This document shows positions 46,026 to 54,755 of a stretch of 64,000 nt of DNA, piece after piece. Position 1 is the stretch's first letter; every line of letters starts with the position of its first letter. Both the position numbers and the translations under genes were made by a program. The notes below the pieces were generated by a model that was not told where the DNA came from, made no database searches, and worked only from the letters and a program-made list of their open reading frames with translations. Source of the stretch: UBA4408 sp002389785. Its GTDB lineage: Bacteria > Bacteroidota > Bacteroidia > UBA4408. The stretch is from the NCBI GenBank assembly GCA_035438985.1, contig DAORJK010000010.1, positions 74,438-138,437 on the forward strand, written 5' to 3'.

Positions 46026-46041
46026 TTTAGATGAGTCTAAA
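46026..46041. promoter_or_regulatory. MntR operator palindrome
   Basis: TTTAGA-N4-TCTAAA: perfect six-base inverted arms (46026-46031 and 46036-46041). It resembles DtxR-family boxes and lies upstream of the mntR -7 element, between the -33 and -7 positions, so bound repressor would block RNA polymerase. Confidence 0.7.
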
Positions 46042-46095
46042 AATAATTTACAATTTGAAACAATTTTAAGTTATGTTAGACCGTATAAAAATGTT

Positions 46096-46103
46096 TATCT
46101 TTG
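46096..46103 (+). promoter_or_regulatory. -7 element of the 46121 gene
   Basis: TATCTTTG matches TAnnTTTG 17 bases before the ATG; no clear ribosome-binding site follows. Confidence 0.45.
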
Positions 46104-46120
46104 AATAAATACAATTTAAA

Positions 46121-47698
46121 ATGGGAAATAAATTTCGAACTTGGTGGCTACTATTTATAGCATTAAATTTTTATTTTTCCCAAGCCCAAGGGCAATCTAA
46201 CGAGAAGAATCATCAAATTGAAAAAACTCATACTCGAACTTCAAACCATAAATTTTCAGACTCATTAACTATACCTTTAAGTTTACTCATTGGATTGGAT
46301 ACGAAAAGCGTAAACAATAATTTTCAACTTATTGCTATGACAACTAATCGTAACTTAACTTTTATTCCTATTAAAGATTCACTGAAATATAATTATGATG
46401 TTAATGGAAATATGATTGAAAAAAAGGAATATCAATCGATAAAAAATGGGGTAGCAAATTTAAGCTATACTAAATTTACGTATCAATTTGACTCACAAAA
46501 TAATTTAATTAGTACTAGTTATTTTTACTATGATACTGTTAGCCAACATGAACTTATTATAAGTAGGTATCTATTAACTTACGACTCATTACAAAATTTA
46601 AGATCATTAAGTTGGCAACGCTGGGATACTCTTAACCAGAATTTTATAACCTATAATAAGGATACTACAGTTTATAGTGCGACAAATAAAGAAATTTCAA
46701 AAACAAGGTTTAAAAAATACTATTCAAATGGATTGCTGAAGCCTGAATTTAGAGAAAGTTATTTCTATGATTCCAATGATTTTATTCAGTACAGTTACTA
46801 TGAATATTATGATACAACTTTAAATGTTTTTAAGTATCAAAAGTTGGATACCTGTATCACAAATTCTTCAGGAAAAGTAATTGAAGTAACCAGAAAATTT
46901 TGGAATCCGATAACAAGTTCATTTAAAAATAATACCAAAGATTACTATTCATACGATAATGCTGGGAACATAATTTCATCGAGCTATTTAATTTGGAATA
47001 GTGTTATTAATAGTTTTGTAAATAAGCATCGAACCTTCACTACTTTTGATTCAAGTGGCAATTGCACTTCAAGTTTGATTCAACTTTGGAAGAATAATGC
47101 CTTTGTTAACAATCGAAAAAGCATTCGAACGTACAATAGTTTTAATGACATTACTTCGGAAATTGAGTTCAGTTGGGATACAATCTCAAATTCATTTATA
47201 AACTATTCTAAGATTATACGCACATATGATTCAAACAATAATGTTGTAATGATTACTCAACAATATGCTCAAGGGTTGAATCATACTTTAGTGAATTACT
47301 CCGAATTGGTGCTAAATTATGACGTAAACAATAATCTGGAAACTTCGTTTGGAAGTATTTGGGATGCGTCTACTAATTTGTATGTGATTCATAGTGTCGT
47401 AAACTATTACTATCAATCTGTCATTGGTATAAAACACTACGAAGCTTTAAATAATCGACCATTTTATTTAAGTCCAAATCCATTTAATCAAGAAACAAGA
47501 ATCAATTTTGAAGAAGAACATAAAGATGTTGTAGTAACTATTTTCGACCTAAAGGGCAATTTAGTCAACTCGTTTATGCCAACAGGAATAACTAAATCAT
47601 TAGCTATTCCGAGGGGGAACCTTAAATCTGGTATCTATTTTATTGAAGTCGAAACAGGGAATAAAAGATATTCACAAAAGGTACTAATAGAAAATTAA
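46121..47698 (+). CDS. Repeat-rich secreted protein with T9SS sorting tail
   Basis: 525 residues: a signal peptide (~1-25, ending SQAQGQS), then about ten degenerate ~40-residue repeats. These have the rhythm Y(S/T)YDxxxNxxSxxxxxW(D/N)xxxxxFxN, as in YYSYDNAGNIISSSYLIWNS, and recall YD/RHS-like or DUF3836-like beta repeats. The C-terminal ~75 residues (YLSPNPFNQETRINF to the end) are a type A T9SS sorting domain. Expected to be exported to the cell surface. No enzymatic motif; binding or structural role inferred. Shares its promoter region with the divergent mntR. Confidence 0.75.
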   Translation: MGNKFRTWWLLFIALNFYFSQAQGQSNEKNHQIEKTHTRTSNHKFSDSLTIPLSLLIGLDTKSVNNNFQLIAMTTNRNLTFIPIKDSLKYNYDVNGNMIEKKEYQSIKNGVANLSYTKFTYQFDSQNNLISTSYFYYDTVSQHELIISRYLLTYDSLQNLRSLSWQRWDTLNQNFITYNKDTTVYSATNKEISKTRFKKYYSNGLLKPEFRESYFYDSNDFIQYSYYEYYDTTLNVFKYQKLDTCITNSSGKVIEVTRKFWNPITSSFKNNTKDYYSYDNAGNIISSSYLIWNSVINSFVNKHRTFTTFDSSGNCTSSLIQLWKNNAFVNNRKSIRTYNSFNDITSEIEFSWDTISNSFINYSKIIRTYDSNNNVVMITQQYAQGLNHTLVNYSELVLNYDVNNNLETSFGSIWDASTNLYVIHSVVNYYYQSVIGIKHYEALNNRPFYLSPNPFNQETRINFEEEHKDVVVTIFDLKGNLVNSFMPTGITKSLAIPRGNLKSGIYFIEVETGNKRYSQKVLIEN

Positions 47699-47829
47699 TT
47701 TTTTGCCTGCTTCATTATTAAAGTAAAATCCTTTTCCTCATTTTTTTTCGTATAATTAATTAACCATTTCTAGTTAGTAATTCGTTAATAACATTTAAAA
47801 CGAAGCTTAATTTGCAATAACCATTACAT

Positions 47830-47837
47830 TAAATTTG
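47830..47837 (+). promoter_or_regulatory. -7 element of the 47864 esterase gene
   Basis: TAAATTTG, a perfect TAnnTTTG, 26 bases before the ATG; a TTG 15 bases upstream is closer than usual. Confidence 0.45.
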
Positions 47838-47863
47838 CGTATAATTTATGTAAAAAAACATTC

Positions 47864-48733
47864 ATGTCAGTTAGTTTTAGTACTGCTATACGTTCCAGTT
47901 TTCATCGTTTTTTAAATCGCGATTCGGTGATTATTGAGCGAAAAAATAATTTTCGATCAACTGCTCTTGCCCGAAAAGTTGAAATAGATGTTTTTTTACC
48001 TCCGGATTACTTTTCAGGAAAGGAAACTTATCCGGTTTTGTACTTCAACGATGGCCAGGATATGACCGCTATTCAGTTGGAACAAACTTTGGAAAAATTG
48101 TATTTTGAGAATAAAATTCAAAAAATAATAGTTGTTGCCATACACAGTGGTGCTTCCCGTATACAAGAATATGGAACAGCTTCTCAACCCGATTTTGCTA
48201 AAAGAGGCAGTTTGGCCGGAAAGTATACAGAGTTTATCACTCAAGAATTAATGCCCTATATCAATTCTCGCTATCAAACTTCAAATTTACCGCTACATAC
48301 TGCCTTTGCAGGCTTTTCTTTAGGCGGTTTATCGGCCATGGATATATCTTGGCAACATCCTGAATTATTTTCTAAGGTTGGCGTTTTTAGTGGTTCATTT
48401 TGGTGGCGTAAAAAAGCACTCGATAAAGGCTATACCGATGCCGACAGAATAATGCATGCAATCATCAAAAACAGCAGCCCAAGAAAAGGGATGAAATTTT
48501 GGTTTCAAACAGGAACCCTCGACGAAACCAAAGACCGAAACAAAAACGGAATAATTGACTCAATTGACGATACCCTAGATTTAATCAGCGAATTAGAAAG
48601 TTTGGGTTATACTCGAAAAGACACGATTCGATATTTAGAAATTGAAGGAGGGCGCCACGATCAAGCAACTTGGGGAACTGCATTACCTGATTTTTTGCAG
48701 TGGAGTTTTGGAATATCCAAAATTGCTAATTAA
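47864..48733 (+). CDS. Esterase D/Fes-like alpha/beta hydrolase
   Basis: 289 residues of the esterase D (Fes/feruloyl-esterase-like) family. YPVLYFNDGQD leads into the fold, the nucleophile elbow is AFAGFSLGGLSAMD (GxSxG), the acid is probably in the loop after FWFQTGTLDE, and the His is in EGGRHDQATW. No signal peptide, so probably cytoplasmic. Iron-enterobactin esterases and S-formylglutathione hydrolases share this fold; neither is indicated by neighbours. Its stop overlaps the OstA-like gene by 8 bases, tail to tail. Confidence 0.85.
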   Translation: MSVSFSTAIRSSFHRFLNRDSVIIERKNNFRSTALARKVEIDVFLPPDYFSGKETYPVLYFNDGQDMTAIQLEQTLEKLYFENKIQKIIVVAIHSGASRIQEYGTASQPDFAKRGSLAGKYTEFITQELMPYINSRYQTSNLPLHTAFAGFSLGGLSAMDISWQHPELFSKVGVFSGSFWWRKKALDKGYTDADRIMHAIIKNSSPRKGMKFWFQTGTLDETKDRNKNGIIDSIDDTLDLISELESLGYTRKDTIRYLEIEGGRHDQATWGTALPDFLQWSFGISKIAN

Positions 48734-50339
48734 AAATATCGTTCTTTTTCAAAGGTCGAATCGAACCATACCACTTAAAATCACGCAATAGTAATTCTTT
48801 TGGACTTAATTCTTCCATTGGATAAAGGGTTGCATCAGGTTTTGTGATAAAAGTAATACGGTCAACTTTATTTTCTTTTATCAAAATAATCATGTTGCTG
48901 CAATCAGTTTTATTAACTCCAATCAAAGCTTCTTTATCTTTTGCATAATAAATAGTTTGCCCGTTGCCATTTACATTTAAGCGCGCCAATGCATTGTTGG
49001 CAAACAAGCCTTTCATTGTTTTGCCTTTAATTTGGTTAAATCGAACGCTGTCTTCCTGCGACACAATAAGCGCATTGTATTTAATGTCTAAACTTTCAAG
49101 TTTGCCATGATAGGTATGAATTGAAATGCTGTCGCCGGTTAACTGGTTTTTATCAGACCATATAACCGGTTGAGTATACAAGTGCATAATTGAATCCTTA
49201 TAAGAAAATACCAACGAATCGCACTTTCCCTGCATGTCGCTTTTGAAAAATTTTACTTTGTGATAAGCAAGTAATACACGACTGCTTTTTTTGATTTGCG
49301 ATTGGTTTGAATTAGCAACTGCTAAGTCTTTCGTGCTCTTTTTCTTCGTTTTTGGTGCAACTATAGTTGCTTTCGAATCGGGTTTAGTTTGCAGCGCCAG
49401 CGCACTATCGGTAGTAGCACGTAATAAATCGGAATGTAAAAATAGCGAATCCTTATCGTAAATCTGTATCAGTAAAGCATTTCCGGTAACTATTGAATTG
49501 TCTTCTAGTTCAAAATACTCACCTAATTCTCCGGTAATAATTATATTTTCGGAAGTATCACGTACTTCAATATTATGCATGGCTTTACCATATCCTTTAT
49601 TGCGATTGTAGTACAAGCTATCGCCTTTGAGTTGTTGTTTCGGATTTGTTAAACGGGCATTTTTATTAAATTGCGCAATGTTTTTTTTGGTATCGTACCA
49701 ACCATTTTCGCAATAAATTGTGTTTTCTTTTCCAACTATTTGAGTAGGAGATAAGAAGTAAGCAATTTCACTCAGGGTATTGTATTTTAGTGTGTCACAG
49801 CTAACTGTGTATTCAGGATTTACGAGTATCACCCGATGTTTAAAATAAAAATCTTTACTCTTAGCGAAGTAATAACCGTTAATGCTGGTGAGTGTATTTT
49901 CTTTGTTCACAATTTTTCCACCTCCCGAATAATTTGCTAAATCGGAAGATAAATTATACTTCAAAAATTCAGTTGTAAGCGTAATGTCTTTGTCAATTAA
50001 TCGAACCTGTCGGGTCAATTCAGCCATTTTAGTATTTCCATTATATTTTAAAAGCTGACCATATAAATTTAACGTATCGCCTTGTTGTATATGCACATTT
50101 CCAAAAGCATCGAGTGAATTGTCGGGATACAGATATGCGCTATCGCAATACATTAGAGCACTTTCGTGTTTAAAAGAAACATTTCCTAATAAACGTTTAG
50201 CAGCACCATTGTCTTCATCGTATTCCAACGAATTGGCATTGAGCAATTCAATACGCGTTTGACCTATAGAACTAATGCTAATTAAGAGTAGAATGAATAG
50301 AAGGTATTGCTTCACCACTTGATTTTTAAGGCGTCGCAA
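48726..50339 (-). CDS. OstA/LptA-like LPS export protein
   Basis: 537 residues. The N-terminal hydrophobic segment (QYLLFILLLISISSIGQ) is a signal peptide. Long arrays of short beta strands follow (KRLLGNVSFKHESALMYCDS, YLYPDNSLDAFGNVHIQQGD, GGGKIVNKENTLTSINGYYF), the OstA (LptA/LptD N-terminal) jelly-roll seen in Bacteroidota LPS transport. It should carry LPS across the periplasm or shape the LptD entry. No ATG lies before the signal peptide: the start is TTG at 50339 or GTG at 50318/50315. Length far exceeds LptA (~185), so it holds many repeats and no LptD barrel. Confidence 0.85.
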   Translation of the reverse strand: MRRLKNQVVKQYLLFILLLISISSIGQTRIELLNANSLEYDEDNGAAKRLLGNVSFKHESALMYCDSAYLYPDNSLDAFGNVHIQQGDTLNLYGQLLKYNGNTKMAELTRQVRLIDKDITLTTEFLKYNLSSDLANYSGGGKIVNKENTLTSINGYYFAKSKDFYFKHRVILVNPEYTVSCDTLKYNTLSEIAYFLSPTQIVGKENTIYCENGWYDTKKNIAQFNKNARLTNPKQQLKGDSLYYNRNKGYGKAMHNIEVRDTSENIIITGELGEYFELEDNSIVTGNALLIQIYDKDSLFLHSDLLRATTDSALALQTKPDSKATIVAPKTKKKSTKDLAVANSNQSQIKKSSRVLLAYHKVKFFKSDMQGKCDSLVFSYKDSIMHLYTQPVIWSDKNQLTGDSISIHTYHGKLESLDIKYNALIVSQEDSVRFNQIKGKTMKGLFANNALARLNVNGNGQTIYYAKDKEALIGVNKTDCSNMIILIKENKVDRITFITKPDATLYPMEELSPKELLLRDFKWYGSIRPLKKNDIFN

Positions 50340-50389
50340 AACTACGAAAATTTGACTTTGACTGAAATTTCAAGATATGTTCATTCATT

Positions 50390-50397
50390 TATTTTTG
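50390..50397 (+). promoter_or_regulatory. -7 element of trmN6
   Basis: TATTTTTG matches TAnnTTTG, 53 bases before the ATG; no good -33. Confidence 0.35.
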
Positions 50398-50450
50398 TAT
50401 TTTTAGCAAAAGAAAACAAGAAGGATAGCTTTGTTTTTGAATACTAGTTT

Positions 50451-51167
50451 ATGCCGCAACAGCATTTTGAATTCAAACAATTTAAAATAAATCAAGACAA
50501 ATGTGCCATGAAAGTTGGCACCGACGCTGTGTTGCTGGGCTCATGGGTAAATGCTCAAGAATCGAAATCCATTTTAGACATCGGAACAGGTACCGGAATA
50601 ATTGCCCTGATGCTTGCACAAAAGTCGGCGGCGCATATTGATGCAATCGATATTGACGAGAATGCTTTTATACAAGCTAGCGAAAATGTATCGCAGTGTA
50701 AATGGCACGACCGAATTAAAGTATACCATCAATCGCTACAACAATTTGAAGCAACTTCCGGTGACAAAAAATATGATCTCATTGTAAGCAATCCTCCATA
50801 TTTTATTGATTCTTCCAAAGCAAATGCCGAATCGCGCACGGCTGCACGACATACAGATTTACTGCCTTTTGATGAATTATTGCAAGGAGTCATTAAATTA
50901 TTGGATAAAAAGGGAAAATTTTGTGTGATACTCCCATTTAAAGAAGCCGAATTATTTAGAGATATGGCTGAAACAAAACGCTTGCACATTGATAAAATTT
51001 TGAGGGTAAAAACACGTACCGATAAAACTGAAAAGCGCTTGTTGATGCAGTTTAAATTTAACCCAACTTCCTTTTCTGAAAGCAGCATTGTAATTGAATT
51101 AGATGAACGTCATTCCTACTCAGACGAATACAAAGAGCTAACAAAAGATTACTATTTAGCTTTTTAA
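50451..51167 (+). CDS. tRNA1(Val) A37 N6-methyltransferase (TrmN6/YfiC)
   Basis: 238 residues. SAM motif ILDIGTGTGIIALMLAQ and the N6-adenine catalytic motif SNPPYF are clear; the N-terminal FKQFKINQDKCAMKVGTDAV is the family block. It methylates N6 of A37 in tRNA1(Val) in E. coli; targets here may differ. Cytoplasmic. Converges directly with the next gene, with no bases between the stops. Confidence 0.88.
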   Translation: MPQQHFEFKQFKINQDKCAMKVGTDAVLLGSWVNAQESKSILDIGTGTGIIALMLAQKSAAHIDAIDIDENAFIQASENVSQCKWHDRIKVYHQSLQQFEATSGDKKYDLIVSNPPYFIDSSKANAESRTAARHTDLLPFDELLQGVIKLLDKKGKFCVILPFKEAELFRDMAETKRLHIDKILRVKTRTDKTEKRLLMQFKFNPTSFSESSIVIELDERHSYSDEYKELTKDYYLAF

Positions 51168-52487
51168 TCAGGAATGTATTTTTTCAATAAATTGAATACC
51201 TAGTTCTTCCAATTCCATCAATACTGGTGAATAAATTTCTTTCGTTACAGGAATATGTACACCTGTTAATTTAATATCACCCAACAATATTTTACGAGTG
51301 GCAATGGCCATAGGTAATCCTACTGTTTTAGCCATGGCCGTGTGCACATTGTCATCTCCTTTTACAACCAAGGTAGAACTAATGTGTCTATTTTTTGATG
51401 TGATAAATTGATGTTGCATCACAATCATGTCTTTGTCGTTTGGTTTTAATATCCATTTCGATTCAAGCAAATGCTGTAAGAGCTGTGCCGGACTTCCTTT
51501 TTCGAGTGATATACGCGTGTTATCAAACAGTCCAAGCCAATTCAATTTGTAGCTTACTTCAGCATCATATTCGGCTCCCATAAAGCGTTCTAATTTTTTT
51601 TCCACTGAATCGTTTCCCTTTGGTAAAAAGGCTTCTAACAATTCACGATAGGTCAATAGGTTTGCATTTTCAATTTGGTAACTATCATCGGTTAAACCAA
51701 GTTTTACAAATACATTCCAAGCTTTACAAAAGCCGGTAGTTCTTAATGTTCCGCGTAAAATAGTGGCAACATTTTTTAATCCATAAGGAACACGGTACGA
51801 GAGTGAATCCCGATTGGCGTATCCATCAAATTTGCCTAATCCATCCACTTCAATAATATCCGTTTGTGTAAATAATCGATTATATGGAAGGTACTTTTTT
51901 TGTCCCTGTTCAATGTATTGCGCTGTAGATTGTCCGGCAAGAACTACATTTCGTGGGTTCCATGAAAATTTATAGCCCCAGGGATTATCGTTACTTTCAG
52001 GTGCGACCAATCCACCGCAATACGATTTAAAGGAAACTATTTCTTCGTTTTCGGATTTCAAACTCTCAATAATTTGCATAGCCGACATGTGATCAATACC
52101 CGGATCTAACCCAATTTCATTAAGCAATAAAATACCTGCATTTTTTGCTTGTTCATGCAAGTCACGCATTTCGTTTGAAAGATAAGAAGCTGTAACTAGG
52201 TGTTTTTTGAATCGAACGCAATCTTTTGCTACTTGAATATGCAGGTGTGCCGGTAACATACTAACAATTAAATCAGCGGCTTCAATTTCGCGATGACGCG
52301 CCGCCTCATCGTTCATGTCGAATTGAATCGCCTCACCCAAGGGGTGATTTTCAACTTTTTGTTGGGCTAATTCGAATGAAAAATCTCCCACTTTTATCTT
52401 CCAGTTTTCTTTCCTAGCTTGTTTTAAAAGATAGGTAATTAAAGAAGCAGAAGAACGTCCGGCACCAATAATAAATACTTGTTTCAT
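51168..52487 (-). CDS. Saccharopine dehydrogenase-like protein
   Basis: 439 residues from the ATG at 52487, which places the dinucleotide motif KQVFIIGAGRSSASLITYLL at the N-terminus; a further in-frame start at 52550 would add 21 unrelated residues. The Sacchrp_dh_NADP domain (~1-125) is followed by the C-terminal domain with LNEIGLDPGIDHMSAMQII, the typical GLDPGIDHM block. Members make or break saccharopine in lysine metabolism, or act on related imino acids (carboxynorspermidine). Whether it makes lysine, degrades it or does polyamine chemistry is not decided by neighbours. Cytoplasmic. Confidence 0.85.
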   Translation of the reverse strand: MKQVFIIGAGRSSASLITYLLKQARKENWKIKVGDFSFELAQQKVENHPLGEAIQFDMNDEAARHREIEAADLIVSMLPAHLHIQVAKDCVRFKKHLVTASYLSNEMRDLHEQAKNAGILLLNEIGLDPGIDHMSAMQIIESLKSENEEIVSFKSYCGGLVAPESNDNPWGYKFSWNPRNVVLAGQSTAQYIEQGQKKYLPYNRLFTQTDIIEVDGLGKFDGYANRDSLSYRVPYGLKNVATILRGTLRTTGFCKAWNVFVKLGLTDDSYQIENANLLTYRELLEAFLPKGNDSVEKKLERFMGAEYDAEVSYKLNWLGLFDNTRISLEKGSPAQLLQHLLESKWILKPNDKDMIVMQHQFITSKNRHISSTLVVKGDDNVHTAMAKTVGLPMAIATRKILLGDIKLTGVHIPVTKEIYSPVLMELEELGIQFIEKIHS

Positions 52488-52640
52488 GAATTGTAAAATT
52501 TTGTGCGAATTTAGTTTTTTTAACTGCAGTGTTCTTAACTCATAAAACAATTTACTAATTTCGTAATCAATTTTTAAACGAACACTTTATTACACAAAAA
52601 CCTTAATTTGTAAAAACCATAACCAAACTTAAATCTTTGT

Positions 52641-53543
52641 ATGAAAAATTTTTTTATCCTTTTACTAGTCGCTATTTTAAGCATGAACAACAGCTTTGCG
52701 CAGAATTCAAATTTGATTTTGTTTACTGAGCAAGGGGAGCAGTTTACTGTAATTTTAAATGGGATTAAACAAAATGCTAAGCCCGAAACCAATGTAAAGG
52801 TAACCGGTTTAAATGCTCCGAATTATAAAATGAAAGTAATCTTTGAAAATAAATCAATTCCGGATATGGATAAAACTGTGTATTTGGAGCCGGGTTCAGA
52901 AGTTACTTATTCCATAAAGAAAAATGCAAGTGCAGTATATACCATACGTTTACAAAGTGCTGTTCCTATGGCTGAAGCAGCTCCAGCTCGGGCAGGCGAA
53001 TCGGTAGTTGTATATCATTCAACACCTGCAGTAACACAACAAACTACTACTACCACTACGTCTTATGGTGAACCCGACAATGTAAATGTAAATGTAGGAA
53101 TAGGTGGCGTTGGAATCAACATGAATGTAAGCGGAATGGATACTTATGGAAGCAGTCAAACTACTACCACTTACAGCAATTCAGAACCTGAACAACCTAA
53201 GCAAAAAGTGTATGTAATGCCCGGATACAATGGTGCAGTTGGATGTCCTTGGCCTCTGAGTCACCAGGATTTTAATGGTGTTAAAAATTCTATTTCCTCT
53301 AAAAGTTTTGACGATACCAAGCTTACAATTGCGAAACAAGTAATTTCAAGTAATTGCCTTTTGTCCTCACAAGTTAAAGAAATTATGTTGTTGTTTAGTT
53401 TTGAAGATACACGACTTGATTTAGCGAAGTATGCCTATGGATATACTTTTGACATAGGGAATTATTATCAAATTAATGATGCTTTTACTTTTTCATCGTC
53501 AATTGATGAATTAAATTCCTATATCCAAGGTTTCAGAAGATAA
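52641..53543 (+). CDS. DUF4476 secreted protein
   Basis: 300 residues: signal peptide (FILLLVAILSMNNSFAQ), a beta-rich N-terminal part, a Thr/Gly-rich linker (TQQTTTTTTSYGEP, then VNVGIGGVGINMNVSGMD) and a C-terminal DUF4476 helical domain (CPWPLSHQDFNGVKNSISSK, then MLLFSFEDTRLDLAKYAY). Function unknown; the family is common in Bacteroidota. Probably periplasmic or surface-located. Followed at once by a hairpin (53570-53615). Confidence 0.8.
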   Translation: MKNFFILLLVAILSMNNSFAQNSNLILFTEQGEQFTVILNGIKQNAKPETNVKVTGLNAPNYKMKVIFENKSIPDMDKTVYLEPGSEVTYSIKKNASAVYTIRLQSAVPMAEAAPARAGESVVVYHSTPAVTQQTTTTTTSYGEPDNVNVNVGIGGVGINMNVSGMDTYGSSQTTTTYSNSEPEQPKQKVYVMPGYNGAVGCPWPLSHQDFNGVKNSISSKSFDDTKLTIAKQVISSNCLLSSQVKEIMLLFSFEDTRLDLAKYAYGYTFDIGNYYQINDAFTFSSSIDELNSYIQGFRR

Positions 53544-53569
53544 CTAATTTCACACTTATAAACTCAAAG

Positions 53570-53615
53570 CGTCAGTGCTACTAATAGGTCTAGAAGCACT
53601 GACGTTTTAATTTTT
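53570..53615 (+). terminator. Hairpin terminator directly before a start codon
   Basis: Perfect 10-base arms 53570-53579 and 53595-53604 with a 15-base loop, then TTTTAATTTTT. It ends the DUF4476 gene, but the next ATG is at 53619, only 3 bases past the T tract. Confidence 0.75.
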
Positions 53616-53618
53616 ACC

Positions 53619-54020
53619 ATGCTAAAAACATCTTTAATAATTGCAGCTTCTTTAGCCTTGTGTTCAGTGTGTTTAGGAGCCTTTGGAGCACATACTTTAA
53701 AACCCTTGCTTAGTAGCGAGCAATTGCTCAGTTATGAAACAGCAGTCCGTTACCAAATGTATCATTCATTGGCAGCTTTGTTAGTGCTTTCTTTTTACGA
53801 GAGGTTAAACAAAAAACAGGTAGTCCGAATTTCACAATTGTTTTTCCTGGGTATATTACTTTTTTCCGGCTCTATTTATTTATTATCATGTCGTGATTTA
53901 CTAGGTATTAGTAACTATAAATGGTTGGGACCAATTACACCAATTGGAGGTATGGTATTCATGGCCGGATGGATTTATTTGATTTTTGCATTTAGCAAAA
54001 TAAAGACAGCGGCTGAATAA
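53619..54020 (+). CDS. DUF423 membrane protein (YgdD-like)
   Basis: 133 residues with four membrane helices. The family motif LGAFGAHTLKPLLSSEQL, then YETAVRYQMYHSLAALLVLSF, identifies DUF423. Small inner-membrane protein of unknown function. The stop and the maf start share one base (TAATG), so translation of maf is coupled to it. A terminator-like hairpin sits immediately before its ATG, which leaves no room for a normal promoter. Confidence 0.88.
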   Translation: MLKTSLIIAASLALCSVCLGAFGAHTLKPLLSSEQLLSYETAVRYQMYHSLAALLVLSFYERLNKKQVVRISQLFFLGILLFSGSIYLLSCRDLLGISNYKWLGPITPIGGMVFMAGWIYLIFAFSKIKTAAE

Positions 54021-54697
54021 TGAAATTAAATTATCATTGCATCTTAGCTTCCAAATCTCCACGCAGGCACCAATTGTTGAATGTGTTAGGCGTTGATTTT
54101 AGTGTTAAAACCAAAGAAATTGACGAAAGTTTTCCTTTAAATTTAGTTGCTCAAGAGATCCCATTGTACTTGAGTGAAATTAAATCACAATGCTTTGAGG
54201 AAGAATTACAACAGCCCCACAACCTTATTATTACTGCCGATACAATAGTTTGGATAAATAACAAGGTGCTAAATAAACCTGATAACTTTGATGAGGCTGT
54301 ATCGATGTTAGAAGTGCTTTCAGGAAATATGCATCAGGTTTTTACTGCTGTTTGCTTAAAATCACAAAAAAAAACACACAGCTTTTATACTACAACCAAT
54401 GTGTATTTTAAAAAGCATAGCTTAGAGCAAATTCAGCAATATGTGAATGTATACAAACCCTACGATAAAGCAGGAGCATACGGAGCTCAGGAATGCCTAC
54501 CGGAAGGTATGAATCCTTGTTCGAAAAAGGAAATTGATTTTTTAACAAAACTCGGCAAGCTTAGTATAATTGAGTCTAGTAAAACAAAAAGAGATGTACT
54601 TGTACCTCCGCTTGAAGTTGAAAAAATAGAAGGTTCATATTTTAACGTGATGGGTTTGCCATTGGTGGAATTGGCCGATGAATTAACAAATTTTTAA
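54020..54697 (+). CDS. maf: Maf-like nucleotide pyrophosphatase
   Basis: 225 residues. ILASKSPRRHQLLNVLG at the N-terminus is the Maf signature, followed by ADTIVWINNKVLNKP and PYDKAGAYGAQE. Maf enzymes cleave modified or non-canonical nucleoside triphosphates (dTTP/UTP-type here, by the family). An extra segment of about 30 residues (EIDFLTKLGKLSIIES to PPLEVEKIEG) makes it longer than the usual ~195. Translationally coupled to DUF423; priA follows 58 bases later. Confidence 0.9.
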   Translation: MKLNYHCILASKSPRRHQLLNVLGVDFSVKTKEIDESFPLNLVAQEIPLYLSEIKSQCFEEELQQPHNLIITADTIVWINNKVLNKPDNFDEAVSMLEVLSGNMHQVFTAVCLKSQKKTHSFYTTTNVYFKKHSLEQIQQYVNVYKPYDKAGAYGAQECLPEGMNPCSKKEIDFLTKLGKLSIIESSKTKRDVLVPPLEVEKIEGSYFNVMGLPLVELADELTNF

Positions 54698-54755
54698 AAA
54701 GTAAAAATCGAATTCATATCGTATTTTCGGCTTACCTGGAATCGATTTATTTTAA

